A program made the translations under genes and the position numbers. A stretch of DNA of 64,000 nt, from contig JAPDJU010000008.1 in assembly GCA_029258915.1 (NCBI GenBank), positions 33,827 through 97,826 on the forward strand. Reading direction: 5' to 3'. Origin of the DNA: Thermoproteota archaeon. Lineage in GTDB: Archaea; Thermoproteota; Thermoprotei_A; EX4484-217-1. The notes under the pieces were generated by a model. It was not told where the DNA came from. It saw nothing but the letters and a program-made list of their open reading frames with translations, and did no database searches. Below, one piece after another: positions 18,776-29,600 of the stretch (the stretch's first letter is position 1; every line of letters starts with the position of its first letter).

Positions 18776-19228
18776 TTATTCTTCTAGTTCTAATAGTTCT
18801 TCTTCTGTAATTCCAAGTCTAGCTGTTTCTCCGCGAGTAGTTTCTATAACAAGTTTTTTAAGGTCTTCTTTTACTTCGTCGTTAACATAAACACTCACTA
18901 GGTATACTTTTCTATCTATATAATCGCTTTCAACCCATATACTATCGTAAGATATTATGTAAACAGGTATGTTGAATTTAGCATAACCGTCTGGACTTCT
19001 CCTTATGCCATATTTCATAAATCTCCGTACTTGGTCTTTAGTGAGAGGAAGTTTTAAAGAAACCTCGTATTGATCTTTAATTATTATGAAATCTGCAAAT
19101 TCTGGTTCCCAAAGGTTCAATGCCTTACTAGCTAATTCTTTAACCTTGCTGAATATGTCTTCTGTTTCATCTATTCTCTCTTCCACAATGTTTCCATGCT
19201 CGCCACGAATTATGAGTATTTTTTCCAC
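18776..19228 (-). CDS. Conserved archaeal protein of unknown function (DUF2286-like)
   Basis: A 150-residue acidic protein with alternating strands and helices: LIIRGEHGNIVEERI, LNLWEPEFADFIIIKDQYEV, LPLTKDQVRRFMKYGIRRS and VYIISYDSIWVES. It resembles what I recall of DUF2286 proteins of Thermoproteota, but that is from memory. No catalytic motif or metal site is evident and there is no signal peptide. It lies 46 bp behind the 102-residue gene on the same strand, so both are probably one transcript. Confidence 0.7.
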   Translation of the reverse strand: MEKILIIRGEHGNIVEERIDETEDIFSKVKELASKALNLWEPEFADFIIIKDQYEVSLKLPLTKDQVRRFMKYGIRRSPDGYAKFNIPVYIISYDSIWVESDYIDRKVYLVSVYVNDEVKEDLKKLVIETTRGETARLGITEEELLELEE

Positions 19229-19274
19229 TTCTAACTAAACCCCATACATTATCTATATCTATGCTTCTAGGTTT

Positions 19275-19583
19275 TCAGGCTATTTTCTCCAAAATATTTT
19301 TCTTAGCTTTCTCTAAGTCAGGCTTAAGCCTTTCATTTAAAGGTATTTCACTTAAGACCAGTTTTATGTTTCCATCATCGTATTGTACAAAGATTTGCGG
19401 TAGGAAAGCGAATCCATACTCATCTTTAGCACCATGTTCTGTTAGGAAAATATAGTCTTCAAGCTTCATCTCATATGGTATGTTAAGTTCGGCTGATAAA
19501 CTCTTACATAGCTTCTCTATAAACTTATGTAAGGGATGCGCAGTGCTGGATACAGCTATTATTTTAGCAATGTTTTTACTCAT
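19275..19583 (-). CDS. Small conserved protein, possible thioredoxin-like fold
   Basis: A 102-residue protein I do not recognise. The order IIAVSSTAHPLHKFIEKLCKS (strand then helix), an EYGFAFLPQIFVQYDD segment with a proline before a strand, and a final helix would suit a thioredoxin-like fold, but only one cysteine is present and no CXXC. TATA-like TTTTTATAC on this strand near 19620 serves as its promoter. It is the first gene of a two-gene unit with the 150-residue protein. Confidence 0.6.
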   Translation of the reverse strand: MSKNIAKIIAVSSTAHPLHKFIEKLCKSLSAELNIPYEMKLEDYIFLTEHGAKDEYGFAFLPQIFVQYDDGNIKLVLSEIPLNERLKPDLEKAKKNILEKIA

Positions 19584-19841
19584 ATTTTATCCCACGGAAG
19601 ATAGCATTTGCTTTACAAGTATAAAAATATTAAGGAGGAGATTAAGAGGGTTCAGAAGCCAATTACTAATCATTAAATCATATCCCGGATTCTTCATCAG
19701 CACCCTTCACTCATCAACTATTAAGAAACCCGTATTTAAACGAACCGAAAAATAAGATGTTCACTTCACTACCTGAGGATAAGCTAAAATTTTAAACTAT
19801 GCAGAAACCACTTATACCTATGAAGTAGGTTTTTAGGTGAC

Positions 19842-20705
19842 ATGGATTTGGTTAGAATAAGATTTGGACCTGCTGGTAAACCTATAAGTTTTAAAGGCCC
19901 TATAGTTAAAGTCCCCCAGTTCTTAAAAAGTATAGGCTTAGATGCTTTTGAATATGAAGCTGTAAGAGGAGTACGAATAAGCAAAGAGCAAGCAGAAATT
20001 TTAGGAAAGGAAGCAGAAAAAAATGATATAGCAATGTCTCTTCATGCACCCTATTTCATAAACCTATCTTCAAATAAGGAGCAAACCATTGAGAAAAGTA
20101 AACAACGGCTCATAGAAGCTGCTAAAGCAGCATACTATATGAAAGCTAGGGTCGTAGTGTTTCATCCAGGGTATTATCTTAAATATACTCCTGAAGAAGC
20201 ATACATTAAGGCGTTAAACGCTCTTAAACAGGTCTCAGAGGAAATAAAAGACTCAGGTATAAGAAATGTATGGTTAGGTGCAGAAACTACAGGCAAAAAA
20301 TCTGAGTTAGGTAGTTTAGATGAGGTAATTAGGTTTTCTCAAGAAGTAGACCTTGTAGTACCAGTTATTGATTGGGCGCATATTTATGCTAGAAGCGGAG
20401 GAACCATGATTACTTCCGTAGACAGTGTGTTAGGAATTATTGAGAGAATAGAAAACGAGGTCGGAGAAAAGGCGTTAAAACCATTACATACCCATTTCTC
20501 GAAAATAATATTCAGAGATTATGGAGAAAAAGAACATGTTATCTTATCTAGCAAAGAACATGGCCCAGAATTTGAAATAGTATGCAAAGCCCTTTTAGAA
20601 GCCTGTATAAATGCTGTTGTAATCTCGGAAAGCCCTATATTGGAACAGGATGCTTTAGTGATGAAAAAAATATATGAGAAACTTAAAGGGGAAATGGGGA
20701 AGTAA
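19842..20705 (+). CDS. nfo: Endonuclease IV-like TIM-barrel protein
   Basis: A probable AP endonuclease of base excision repair (287 residues). TIM-barrel strands end with the metal-ligand motifs SLHAPYFIN, VVVFHPGYY, LGAETTGK, VIDWAHIYAR, PLHTHFSKI and ESPILEQDA, in the order of the endonuclease IV / deoxyribonuclease IV family. All zinc-ligand types (His, Glu, Asp) are present, so activity is likely. Starts at ATG 19842. It precedes a lipid-synthesis gene by six bases, an apparent operon without obvious functional link. Confidence 0.88.
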   Translation: MDLVRIRFGPAGKPISFKGPIVKVPQFLKSIGLDAFEYEAVRGVRISKEQAEILGKEAEKNDIAMSLHAPYFINLSSNKEQTIEKSKQRLIEAAKAAYYMKARVVVFHPGYYLKYTPEEAYIKALNALKQVSEEIKDSGIRNVWLGAETTGKKSELGSLDEVIRFSQEVDLVVPVIDWAHIYARSGGTMITSVDSVLGIIERIENEVGEKALKPLHTHFSKIIFRDYGEKEHVILSSKEHGPEFEIVCKALLEACINAVVISESPILEQDALVMKKIYEKLKGEMGK

Positions 20706-20711
20706 CGTATC

Positions 20712-21284
20712 TTGCTTTCAAAATTTAGGCAACATATTTCTAAAATTATAAATCCTTTAGCAAGAACTATTGCGAAGACTGGTATAAGTCCAAATACACT
20801 AACATTGTTAGGGTTGTTTTCGTCTATAGCTTATCTCATATTTATTCTATACAAAGTGTACATTATATCATTAGCCATGATTATTCTTGCCGGTTTCTTT
20901 GATGTTATAGATGGAGCTGTCGCTAAACTTACAGGTAAAGTAACTAAGATAGGAGAGTTTCTGGACTCCACTTTGGATAGGTTAAGCGATGCAATTCTGA
21001 TAATAGGTCTTATTTTTATGGGGTTTAATATGTTCGTTATAATTTTACTTTTAATTTTCTCTTTCCTCATAAGCTATGTTAGAGCCAAGGGAGAGCTTTT
21101 AGGATTAAAAATTGAAGGTAGAGGATTAATAGAACGAGCAGAGAGAATAATATTTATCGTGGCTATAATCGTAGCTTACATGGTTAACTTTGAAATAGCA
21201 AATATTATAGTTTTAATATTTCTCGTCTTAACCATAGTTACGTTCATCGATAGAACAATATTTATACTAAGGGCACTTACATGA
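20712..21284 (+). CDS. CDP-alcohol phosphatidyltransferase (archaetidylinositol-phosphate-synthase-like)
   Basis: Integral membrane enzyme that transfers a phosphoalcohol onto CDP-archaeol or a similar CDP-lipid. The 190 residues have five or six hydrophobic spans and the family signature DVIDGAVAK, then GKVTKIGEFLDSTLDRLSD, matching the DG-x2-A-x-G-x3-D-x3-D pattern with Lys replacing the usual Arg. Archaeal proteins of this size commonly make archaetidylinositol phosphate, but the head group cannot be read from sequence. Starts with TTG at 20712. Confidence 0.85.
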   Translation: MLSKFRQHISKIINPLARTIAKTGISPNTLTLLGLFSSIAYLIFILYKVYIISLAMIILAGFFDVIDGAVAKLTGKVTKIGEFLDSTLDRLSDAILIIGLIFMGFNMFVIILLLIFSFLISYVRAKGELLGLKIEGRGLIERAERIIFIVAIIVAYMVNFEIANIIVLIFLVLTIVTFIDRTIFILRALT

Positions 21285-21396
21285 ATCTATAACGCATTTT
21301 CTTTTAAACAGGGATATTGTAAGATTTAATCTGGCGAAATATATCACTTACAAGAACGTATAACTCAATAATTTCTTAACGAGAAGCATATGTTAG

Positions 21397-21684
21397 TTAC
21401 GTGGTTATAGGTCTTCTTTTACGCTCTTCCCTAGCTCTTACTTTAACTATTCCTAGGTATATAGCGCATGATATGCAATATCGTTTTGTAACAGGGTATC
21501 GCATTATTATTGCTCCCTTTTTCTCAAGTTCCCTAGCTAGCTGAGGGTCTACTGGACTATACCATCTAGTAACTACTATGGCTTTATCCTCAGGCACCCA
21601 TGCTCCACATCCATCACATTGAACTACGGCAGACTTACCTTTTGCTCCTTTAGCTCGTCCCCTGTTTTTTCTCTTTTTAGGCAT
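21397..21684 (-). CDS. rps26e: Ribosomal protein S26e
   Basis: A 95-residue basic protein beginning MPKKRKNRGRAKG, with zinc-binding pairs CDGCG and CISCA and the KRYCISCAIYLGIVKVRAREERK block that defines S26e. S26e lies at the mRNA exit channel and is found in TACK and Asgard archaea and eukaryotes but not in most Euryarchaeota, so it helps place the organism. It is transcribed toward proS' neighbours on the minus strand from a start at 21684. Confidence 0.95.
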   Translation of the reverse strand: MPKKRKNRGRAKGAKGKSAVVQCDGCGAWVPEDKAIVVTRWYSPVDPQLARELEKKGAIIMRYPVTKRYCISCAIYLGIVKVRAREERKRRPITT

Positions 21685-21743
21685 AAAACCTAACCTCGGT
21701 AGATAATAGACTCTACAGTTTTTATATTTTTGCGCTTTAACTG

Positions 21744-23195
21744 TCAGTACTGCTTAGCAAGCCTTACTATAGTTAATGCCTTATCACCGCAGATAGGGCA
21801 CTTTAAGTTTTCAACTTTAACTTCTTCCAAAGTTGGTAATGGTGAACCTAAAACTTTAGCCTCCAATATTTCCTCAAATTTGTAACCGCACTCTTCCTTA
21901 CCACACCAAGGTAATTCCACTATTCCCTTTATTTTCTTAAGCATTTTTTGTGCTTCACTTATATTCCTAGCTCTAAACCTCTTAGCTTTAAACCATTCTT
22001 TAGCTCTTTCCTTTATTTTTTCTTCTATTTTCTCTAATTCCACCTTAACCTGTTTTACAATATTATCTACAGCTATTTGCTTACGTTTTCTTTCAAGTCT
22101 ATCAGCTAAAGTTACGGTGCCTGTTTTAACCTCCTTAGAGCCTATTTCTATTCTTAAAGGTACTCCTTTTAATTCCCAATCATAAAACTTGTATCCTGGA
22201 GAAAACTCTATCCTATCATCAACATCGGCTCTTATACCGTGAGATCTAAGTTCATTACATACTTTTCTAGTCATTTCCAATATTTTGTCCCATAATTCTT
22301 TAGCTGGTATAGGTATTATTATAACCTGTATAGGGGCAAATTTTGGAGGCAGAATTAAGCCTAAATCATCACCATGCACTGATACTAATGCTGCTATAAC
22401 TCTTTCTGAAATCCCATAGGAGGTCTGCCAGGCATAATCTATGGTTTCATCAGCTAATTGTATCCTTACCTCGAAGACCTTTGTAAAGTTTTGTCCGAGA
22501 TTATGCACGGTACCTATCTGTAGTGTCCTACCATCAGGCATTACCGTGTCAAAGGCTATGGTATAAAGAGCTCCTGCAAATTTATCCCAATCGGGTCTTT
22601 TGGAAATAATGTAAGGTATACCTAGTTCGTCAAAGAATTTTCTATATATATTTATTGCTTCGAGAACTTGCCTTTCAGCATCCTTATATGATTCATGAAC
22701 AGTGTGAGCTTCCTTAAACGTTGTAACTTCTCTAACTCTAATCATAGGTCTTGTAGCTTTGGTTTCATATCTAAAAATACTCGCTATTTGATAGTATTTC
22801 CTGGGTAATTGTTTATACGATTTTAACCAGAAGCTTTCATAAAGAGAAATAACTGTTTCACTTGTAGGTCTTAAAGCCAGTTTAACATCTAAATTTTCAT
22901 CGCCGCCTTTAGTAACCCAATACACTTCTCCTCTAAATCCTTCAATGTGTTCCTTTTCCTTTGACAAAAGATCTTCAGGTATTAGCAAGGGCATAAGTAT
23001 CTCTTCATGACTTGAAGTGTTTAGCAGATTTCTCATGAAATTTAAAACAAGCTGTCTCATTTTAAAACCGTAAGGTAGCCAGATACCACAGCCCTTAACA
23101 GGGTAACGTCCGTAATCATACAATTCAGCTTTTTCAAGTATGTTATCGAACCACTTGGTAAATGTTGGACCTTCTTTAGGTATTCTTTCAAACAT
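21744..23195 (-). CDS. proS: Prolyl-tRNA synthetase
   Basis: Class II synthetase for tRNA-Pro, archaeal/eukaryotic type (483 residues). Motif 2 region [26 protein letters not shown] and motif 3-type [25 protein letters not shown] are clear; the anticodon-binding domain follows ([10 protein letters not shown]) and the C-terminal zinc domain has CGKEECG and CPICG before the final Tyr (KQY), a hallmark of this type. The gene ends 59 bp upstream of S26e's start region. Confidence 0.97.
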   Translation of the reverse strand: MFERIPKEGPTFTKWFDNILEKAELYDYGRYPVKGCGIWLPYGFKMRQLVLNFMRNLLNTSSHEEILMPLLIPEDLLSKEKEHIEGFRGEVYWVTKGGDENLDVKLALRPTSETVISLYESFWLKSYKQLPRKYYQIASIFRYETKATRPMIRVREVTTFKEAHTVHESYKDAERQVLEAINIYRKFFDELGIPYIISKRPDWDKFAGALYTIAFDTVMPDGRTLQIGTVHNLGQNFTKVFEVRIQLADETIDYAWQTSYGISERVIAALVSVHGDDLGLILPPKFAPIQVIIIPIPAKELWDKILEMTRKVCNELRSHGIRADVDDRIEFSPGYKFYDWELKGVPLRIEIGSKEVKTGTVTLADRLERKRKQIAVDNIVKQVKVELEKIEEKIKERAKEWFKAKRFRARNISEAQKMLKKIKGIVELPWCGKEECGYKFEEILEAKVLGSPLPTLEEVKVENLKCPICGDKALTIVRLAKQY

Positions 23196-23301
23196 TGTTC
23201 ATACCTATGCTAAAGCATTATGTTTTAAATAATGGTCTCGGGAATTAACATACTTTCTCTTCAGTACTTAGCTTTATTCTTTAAAAACATTTTTAGTTTG
23301 T

Positions 23302-24132
23302 TTAAATAAGTATTTTCCTAGCAAATACCATATATCCTGTATGTGAAACAGCCCAGGTCATAGGTCTTACTTCGCCCGGTATGGTCTTATATCGTCTTAA
23401 CATAATATCATATGCCTCAATATTTATAAAGCCCTTATGTTCTCTTAGTGCTGAAATTGTTTTAAGCAACTGTTCCATGGTTGGTATAAATACTGCTAAA
23501 ACACCTGATTTTTTAAGTGCATCATAAGCTACATCTATAAGTTTCCAGGGTGTAGGAAGATCATAAAATACTGCATCAACATTCTTCTCATCTATTCCTG
23601 ATTCTATGTTTTTATTTTTAAATACAACATAGTTCTCTAAGCCTGCCATTTTAATGTTACTTCTCGCTATAGCTATGAACTCTTTTCTAACTTCATACGT
23701 GTAAACCCTCCCTGAGGGCTTAACATAGTATGCTAAAGCCGCTGTTAGAACCCCGCTCCCTGTACCAGCTTCGACAACTATTGATCCTGAGGAAACCCCG
23801 GATTTAAAAACAATAAACGCTAGGTCTTTAGGATAAATAACCTGTGTTACTCTCCTGAATTTTTCGATGAAATCACTTAACATAGGTTTCAGTAGATATG
23901 CTTTTACACCTAAAGTTGTTTCAACATAGTCGCCGTATTTTTTACCAATGATATTTTCTAAATCTATTATTCCCCTGTCTGTTTCTAACCTCCTTTTCAT
24001 ATGTGGCTTTACAAGGAATTTTCTATGCTCATCAATGTAAATAAGCACTTTAGAATTCTCACTAATTACCTCTATTATTTGGTTCTCCGGTTTAAAGGCT
24101 CGGCCCTGGTGTCTTTCTTCATCACTCAGCAA
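23302..24132 (-). CDS. trmI: tRNA (adenine-N1)-methyltransferase TrmI
   Basis: Methylates N1 of adenines in the T loop (A57/A58 in archaea), stabilising tRNA at high temperature. The 276 residues contain the N-terminal beta domain, a TQVIYPKDLAFI block, SAM motif VVEAGTGSGVLTAALA near residue 122, and VDAVFYDLPTPWKLID (motif IV). Length and motifs match archaeal TrmI. ATG 24132 is used. Confidence 0.93.
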   Translation of the reverse strand: MLSDEERHQGRAFKPENQIIEVISENSKVLIYIDEHRKFLVKPHMKRRLETDRGIIDLENIIGKKYGDYVETTLGVKAYLLKPMLSDFIEKFRRVTQVIYPKDLAFIVFKSGVSSGSIVVEAGTGSGVLTAALAYYVKPSGRVYTYEVRKEFIAIARSNIKMAGLENYVVFKNKNIESGIDEKNVDAVFYDLPTPWKLIDVAYDALKKSGVLAVFIPTMEQLLKTISALREHKGFINIEAYDIMLRRYKTIPGEVRPMTWAVSHTGYMVFARKILI

Positions 24133-24225
24133 TACCAGCCTTCCTCATAGCCATTCTTAAATATTCAGAAATACCCTATATAAGTTGACATTAAGCATTA
24201 AACCGAAAATACACGGGAAATATTT

Positions 24226-24669
24226 ATGGCCAAAGAAATGTACCTGATGTCTATTAAACCTAAATTCGCCTACCAGATATTTACAGGCAAAAAGAAATAT
24301 GAGTTAAGAAGACACATAGGCATCAATATAGAAGAACATTCAACAATAATACTTTACGTATCCGGCAAAGTGAAAGCAGTAATGGGAGAGTTCTTAGCAG
24401 GGAAAGTGCTTATAGGTAGTCCAGTGTATGTTTGGGAAAAAACAACTCGTTTACCTGATTCTGGTCTTGACGAAGATGATTGGCCTTATATAGAAGGCTC
24501 TCGATTGGCAATGGCAATTGAAGTGTTAAAGCCTAAAATATATAGGAGACCTATTAGTTTAGCTGAACTAAGAAATATTATACCTAGTTTTATGCCTCCA
24601 CTAAGTTACAGAAAATTAAGTAGCTACGAACCATTATACTTCATAGTTAAGAAGTTAAGAAAACTATGA
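24226..24669 (+). CDS. ASCH-domain protein
   Basis: A 147-residue protein with the ASCH/PUA-like start: LMSIKPKFAYQIFTGKKKYELRR, the typical SIKPxxAxxIxxGxKxxElR pattern that forms the nucleic-acid-binding cleft. A central strand IILYVSGKVKAVMGEF and FIVKKLRKL end the fold. ASCH proteins are proposed RNA-binding regulators or modified-base hydrolases. It is convergent with a small RHH gene (20 bp between stops). Confidence 0.8.
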   Translation: MAKEMYLMSIKPKFAYQIFTGKKKYELRRHIGINIEEHSTIILYVSGKVKAVMGEFLAGKVLIGSPVYVWEKTTRLPDSGLDEDDWPYIEGSRLAMAIEVLKPKIYRRPISLAELRNIIPSFMPPLSYRKLSSYEPLYFIVKKLRKL

Positions 24670-24688
24670 ACTTAGCTAAAATACAGTA

Positions 24689-24895
24689 CTAAATAGGTAT
24701 TTTGCTTCTTCTACCTTGGAAGCCCGGAAAAACATACTCATTACCTCTAAGCCAAAGCTCCTTTCTCAGCAAGTCTCTGACCGCTATTCTAATAACCTCG
24801 CTTCTAGAGGAATATCTGCCTATCTTTACTAATTCATCTAAACCTTCAATGTACGTTTCAGGCATTTTTACCGTTACAAGCTTCATACTTTGCAC
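24689..24895 (-). CDS. Ribbon-helix-helix regulator
   Basis: A 68-residue protein with the RHH pattern: strand [20 protein letters not shown] and second helix [19 protein letters not shown]. The SRSEVIRxAVR block is the classical CopG/NikR-type signature. Only a short C-terminal tail ([16 protein letters not shown]) follows, so there is no ligand domain. Start may also be the ATG at 24886. No adjacent toxin gene. Operator unknown. Confidence 0.8.
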   Translation of the reverse strand: MQSMKLVTVKMPETYIEGLDELVKIGRYSSRSEVIRIAVRDLLRKELWLRGNEYVFPGFQGRRSKIPI

Positions 24896-25034
24896 CCTTA
24901 GCTAAGCTTAATCTCTTTTTATTTTTAAAACCTAACTAGTAGTAATACGTAAGAGTATTATCGACGTAAAGATAGCCTTATATAGCTCTAGAAATAAATA
25001 GTGCAAGGTAACTAATCTCTCTTAGGCTGAGATC

Positions 25035-25358
25035 ATGGGTGGAGTACATAAAAAACCAATTTCAGTAATGGAAAAGAGAACCAAAAAAATGTTCGAAGGA
25101 AAGTCGTCTAAAAAAGAAAAGAAACCGCTTACGGAAACAGAAAAAAGAGAAAGATCTGTTATTGTAACACCTGGTCTTTTAAGAGCCATAGAACGCGAAA
25201 TTAGAGCATTTAAAGTTATAACACCTTACTTAATAATGACAAAGTACGATATAACATATGGTAATGCAAAAAGAGTATTAGCTATTCTCTCCAAAAAGGG
25301 AATAATAAGAGAAATTTCAAGGAACAGAAGAGTTAGAGTATACGTCTTAGCCTCATAA
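25035..25358 (+). CDS. rps25e: Ribosomal protein S25e
   Basis: A 107-residue small-subunit protein: basic N-terminal extension, then a winged-helix core with VIVTPGLLRAIEREIRAFK, ITPYLIMTKYDITYGNAKRV and IREISRNRRVRVYV. S25e is limited to TACK/Asgard archaea and eukaryotes. A TATA-like CTTATATAG at 24978-24986 lies about 50 bp upstream of the ATG. Confidence 0.94.
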   Translation: MGGVHKKPISVMEKRTKKMFEGKSSKKEKKPLTETEKRERSVIVTPGLLRAIEREIRAFKVITPYLIMTKYDITYGNAKRVLAILSKKGIIREISRNRRVRVYVLAS

Positions 25359-25364
25359 TATTTA

Positions 25365-25739
25365 TTACTCAACGTCTATGTCTAAAAATTTAGGAACAAT
25401 TTTAAGCTCCATAATAGGTATTGCTATCCACCCAGGTCTAGTTCCTTCGGCGAACTCTATTTTTTCACCTGTTTCATTGCTTTTAACAAGAATGTAGTGT
25501 TTATCTTTTACATCTTCTTGTTCTCTAGCAACATAATAGTAGAGAAGAGGTAGACCGTAAAATTTGTAGTAGTCTCTAAAGACCGCGAGTAGTCCATATA
25601 TTATTTTATCGTTTTTCCTAAACTTTATAACATAAGGTGCTTGACCTAAACTAGCTAACGATACAGCAAAACGAGCGATATCCCTTATTGAGACTACACG
25701 CATACCTATTACTTTACTTATTTTCTCTTTTTCACTCAT
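25365..25739 (-). CDS. Uncharacterised protein, 124 residues
   Basis: I do not recognise this protein. It is mixed alpha/beta with a hydrophobic core (RDIARFAVSLASLGQAPYVI; IIYGLLAVFRDYYKFYGLPLLYYYVARE) and an acidic end; no cysteines, no signal peptide, no catalytic motif. It is 18 bp downstream of the nitrilase-like gene, which is two bases downstream of reverse gyrase, so all three are probably one transcript. A role linked to DNA topology is possible only by context. Confidence 0.6.
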   Translation of the reverse strand: MSEKEKISKVIGMRVVSIRDIARFAVSLASLGQAPYVIKFRKNDKIIYGLLAVFRDYYKFYGLPLLYYYVAREQEDVKDKHYILVKSNETGEKIEFAEGTRPGWIAIPIMELKIVPKFLDIDVE

Positions 25740-25757
25740 AGTTCTCTCCTAAGCTAC

Positions 25758-26615
25758 TTAACGATATTTAAGAAGTTTTGATAATTCCTTACATGCGTCT
25801 GATAGTGAACTGTAACTTATGGGACATAAACGTAACGCATTAAGATTGTTATTATTTAACTCTGCTAAATCCCAGTAAAGTAGTTTCTCTTCACTAACAA
25901 CTTCGTTTTCAATACCGTTTGGTGTAACAATCATTGATGGAGCACTATAGAGCACTTCTCCATGATGTTCAACAATACCTCCACACAATAGTACAGGCGT
26001 AGATGTTTCTAAAGCTCTAGCTAAAGCCAGCGATTTAACTATAGTTCTTATGTTTCCTTTTCTAAGTCTTCTCTTGAAGAATGCAACAAAGAACTGTGCT
26101 CCTAAAATCTTTTGTAACCTAGCATATTCTGGTGCAAACAAATCTGTATCGACTAAAACTCCTAGACTGTATTTGCGTACAATTATCTTGCTTGTATATA
26201 TTTTCCCAGGCGAAAGACCTAATGATAATTCTTCCCTAGAAATAGTTATTTTTCTCATTTTACCTTTAATTCTTCCATCAGGTGTTATGAGAAGAGACGT
26301 CATGAAAAGCTTAGGGCCTGCTCTCTCCAAAACTCCTCCGACCATTATATATAATGAGTGTTCCTCAGCGACCTTAATTATAGGTTCTATTGCAGATGAA
26401 GGTATTCTTCCAGCATAGCTTCTAATTATTGCTTTGATTCTATTAAGCTGGTAAATTCCTATTAAATCTGAAATGTTCATTAAAGGAGATATGCACATAA
26501 GAGATACATCTTTTCGTCTCGCTTCATCAGCTGCTCTATTCACCTTTTCACTATTATATCTCCTTGAAAGAAGTTTGTTCCGGTAATGATATATCGCTAC
26601 TTTCACTGCTACCAC
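25758..26615 (-). CDS. Nitrilase-superfamily-like protein lacking catalytic residues
   Basis: The 285 residues follow the carbon-nitrogen hydrolase fold: MRKITIS with the Lys motif, REELSLGLSPG, then SLGVLVDTDLFAPEYARLQ and GAQFFVAFF, and NIRTIVKSLALARALETSTPVLL. Compared with active enzymes, the nucleophile Cys of the IC-D motif is Asp (VDTD), and the first Glu (usually FPE) is missing (ISPLMN). Only the Lys and the structural Glu remain. It is therefore probably not an amidase; a binding or regulatory role is inferred. It is tightly packed behind reverse gyrase. Confidence 0.75.
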   Translation of the reverse strand: MVAVKVAIYHYRNKLLSRRYNSEKVNRAADEARRKDVSLMCISPLMNISDLIGIYQLNRIKAIIRSYAGRIPSSAIEPIIKVAEEHSLYIMVGGVLERAGPKLFMTSLLITPDGRIKGKMRKITISREELSLGLSPGKIYTSKIIVRKYSLGVLVDTDLFAPEYARLQKILGAQFFVAFFKRRLRKGNIRTIVKSLALARALETSTPVLLCGGIVEHHGEVLYSAPSMIVTPNGIENEVVSEEKLLYWDLAELNNNNLNALRLCPISYSSLSDACKELSKLLKYR

Positions 26616-26617
26616 CT

Positions 26618-29600
26618 TTAAGGCAGAGAAGTTATTTCATCATAAAGTTCATCTAAAACATCTAAATAGTTTTTCTCACCACGTTCTATTTCATCCATTA
26701 ATTTCTCAAGCATTGCTGTTCTTTCCTCAGAGACTAGTCTGGAATAATTTTGTAAAAGATAAGTATAAACTTTAATTCCCAAATCAGTTGGAATTAATCT
26801 TCTCTTTTTCTCAATAACATATCTTCTCTGAAGTAGCGTATTTATTATTTTGGCATATGTTGAAGGTCTTCCTATACCCTTTTCTTTCATTTGCTCCACT
26901 AAATCCCCATGCGTGAATGGGTAAGTTAGAGGTCTTTTTTCAATTTTAATTTCTTCAGATATATACTTTCTCTTTTCAATTTTGGGTTCAATACGTACTA
27001 CATTATAAAATTCTAAGAAGCCTTTATCCTTTATTGCAATTACTCGTTCAAGTTCTTTTACTACACCCATAACTTTTATTTTAAGCTTCTGTTTCAATAC
27101 TTTTGCTTCCCTCATCTGGCTTGCAATAAATCTCCTGAATATTAAATCATAGAGTAGTATGTGATCTTTTGTTAATGGCTTAATAGGGGCTATAATGCCC
27201 TCATTTATTAATTTAACTAATCTGTCCGCGTCTATGGGCCTCGTAGGCCTAATACATTCATGAGCTCCTCCAACAGCCCATCCTCTAGGTTTAAAATAGT
27301 CTTTTGCTTTTTCACCATAAACATCTGTTAGATACGTCCTTGCAATATTTTGTCCGTATAGTGAGACTCTAGGAGAGTCCGTTCTATGGTAAGTTATGAA
27401 GCCTAGTTCAAAAAGGTCTTGCGCCAATTCCATGGTCTTACTCGCGCTTAATCTTAACATTTTAGAAGCTTCTGTTAGCAGAGTATCTGTAGTAAAAGGT
27501 GGTAACGGCAGTAGGCTTTCCTCTAAAGTTTTCTCTTCTAAAACATTGATTTCTGTTTTTCCTTCAGAAATCCTATACTCCTTAGGTATTTCATCTTCAA
27601 AAATTTCTACTGTAAGTAAATCCTTTATCCGAATTATATATACTGTCTTTCTTTCCCTTGACCACTTAACGTACCTATCTATGATCCATCCTAGTACCGG
27701 TGTTTGTACTCTTCCAGCTGAAAGCCAATGCATACCGAAAACATTCCACAGCCTTCTTGATAGCTCAAATCCTATCCATCTATCTTCAATTCTCCTAACA
27801 ATCTGAGCTTTAATGAGATTTGCATTGAACTCCCTTGGGCTATCCAGTGCTTCAGCTATAGCCCTCTTTGTAACTTCATGAAACTCTATTCTCAGAAGCT
27901 TTTTAGCATGAGGTCTTAAGTGAACAGCTATATCCCAACCTATTTTCTCCCCTTCAGTATCAGGATCTGTGCCTATTAAAACTAGGTCTACTTCTTCAGC
28001 TAATTCCTTAATGAAATTAATTACATTTAATGAGTCTCTAATATTAGAACTTCCACATTTAGGGCATGCCTTTTTTCTTTCTGTAACATACTCAGTGAAC
28101 TGATATCCGCAGTTTAAGCATCTCTTTAACGTATCATATACTGGTAAATATTTGTTCACATAATTATCCTTCGGTGTTAAAATACCATGAAAGCCTTGTG
28201 ATGTCGTTAGGTCAAAAACATGTCCTCCGGTAGCCGTCACCATGAGTAAGTATTTCCCTGTAGTTACTTCATAAACCTTAAGTCCATTTCTTCTTCTAAT
28301 CATGGGTTTTCCGAAGAAATTAGCTATTGTTCTAGCTTTATTAGGCGACTCAACGACTAATAGTATTGTTTTAAACCATTCTTTAACTCTTTCAAGTTTT
28401 ACCTTGCCCTCCCTAACAGCTTTTACTAGCTCTCTGTCTTCATCTACTTCCTTCATCACGGCCTTTAGATCTACTGTTTTAAAATCCATCCATGCCATGT
28501 CTTCAACGAACCATTTAGTTCTCTTTAGAAGACCATAAAGTAATCTTTCATCATCAACTATTACTATAGATAATCCTTTAGTTATTCCGCCAACGAACAT
28601 CCTTGATGTTCTGCCGCTTGCCTGAATATACGTCATAATATCCGGTATTAGAATATACATTCTACCGTTTTCTTCCACGATAGCTACTTCTTTTAGTTCT
28701 TTTAGTTTTCTCTTAATCTCAGTTTTCTCGAGTAAAAGTCTTGCTAGCGATAAGGCTTCATAAAATATTTTTTCAGCTACAGTTTCAGGCGGTACATTTT
28801 CTTTTAGCTTCTTAGCTATCTCAGATAAAGCTGCTGCAGGAGCTATGGTAAGGTATTTTTTCATCTTTGCTACGAGTTTATCTATTTTCTTTTTTTCCTC
28901 GTCTCTTTCTAAAATTTCTCTTAAAATAACTAAAGCTCTCATGATGTTTAATGGATGAGGTTCATCAAGTTTAGTACTAAATTTAAAACGGGGTATTCCA
29001 GCAAAAATCGCATAGCGGATTATTTCGGGTAAATCTAAGCCTCTAACCATGACACCATAGTATGTTGCAACACCTACAAGAACGTCGACCTCGCCATTAA
29101 TGAATTCTTCTAAAGCTTTAATTTCCTTTGATATAAGCATCTTAGCCTTAATACCTTTTTTCTGTAGAAACTCTACTAGAGTTTTAGCGTATTCCACACC
29201 TTTATCTATAGGAACAAAAATTAATCCTCCTTTACCCAAAAGGTTAACCAATTTTGCGACTTCTTCTTCTATGGAATTTTCAGGCTTAAGATAGGTGTCG
29301 ATTATTGCCCTTAAGTACTCTGATCTAGCGCCTACTTCAAAGCCTAGAAGTTCACGGAAAAGTTTAACTCTAAGGCCTTTAGGCCTGCCTGTAGCACTTG
29401 ATACAATGAGTACACCTTTAATTCTTCTTGAAAACTGTTCTATGAGCTTTTGTCTCTTCATAATATTCTTTAAGAGCATGCCACGTTCTCTTTCAGATAA
29501 ACTTGGCTGAGCCAGTTTTCTTTTAAGTTTTATAAACTCATAAGCTATTTGAATTTCTTCTTCAGTGAACCCTAAAAGCGTTAAAACATAGTCTATGTTC

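Noticed and set aside
19655..19705. C/D-box-like signals on the minus strand (TTGATGA and CTGATGA)
   Set aside because: The second guide would be about 38 bases long before any D box, too long for an archaeal C/D sRNA.
24226..24895. ASCH protein plus RHH protein as a toxin-antitoxin pair
   Set aside because: They are convergent, not an operon, and neither is a recognised toxin.
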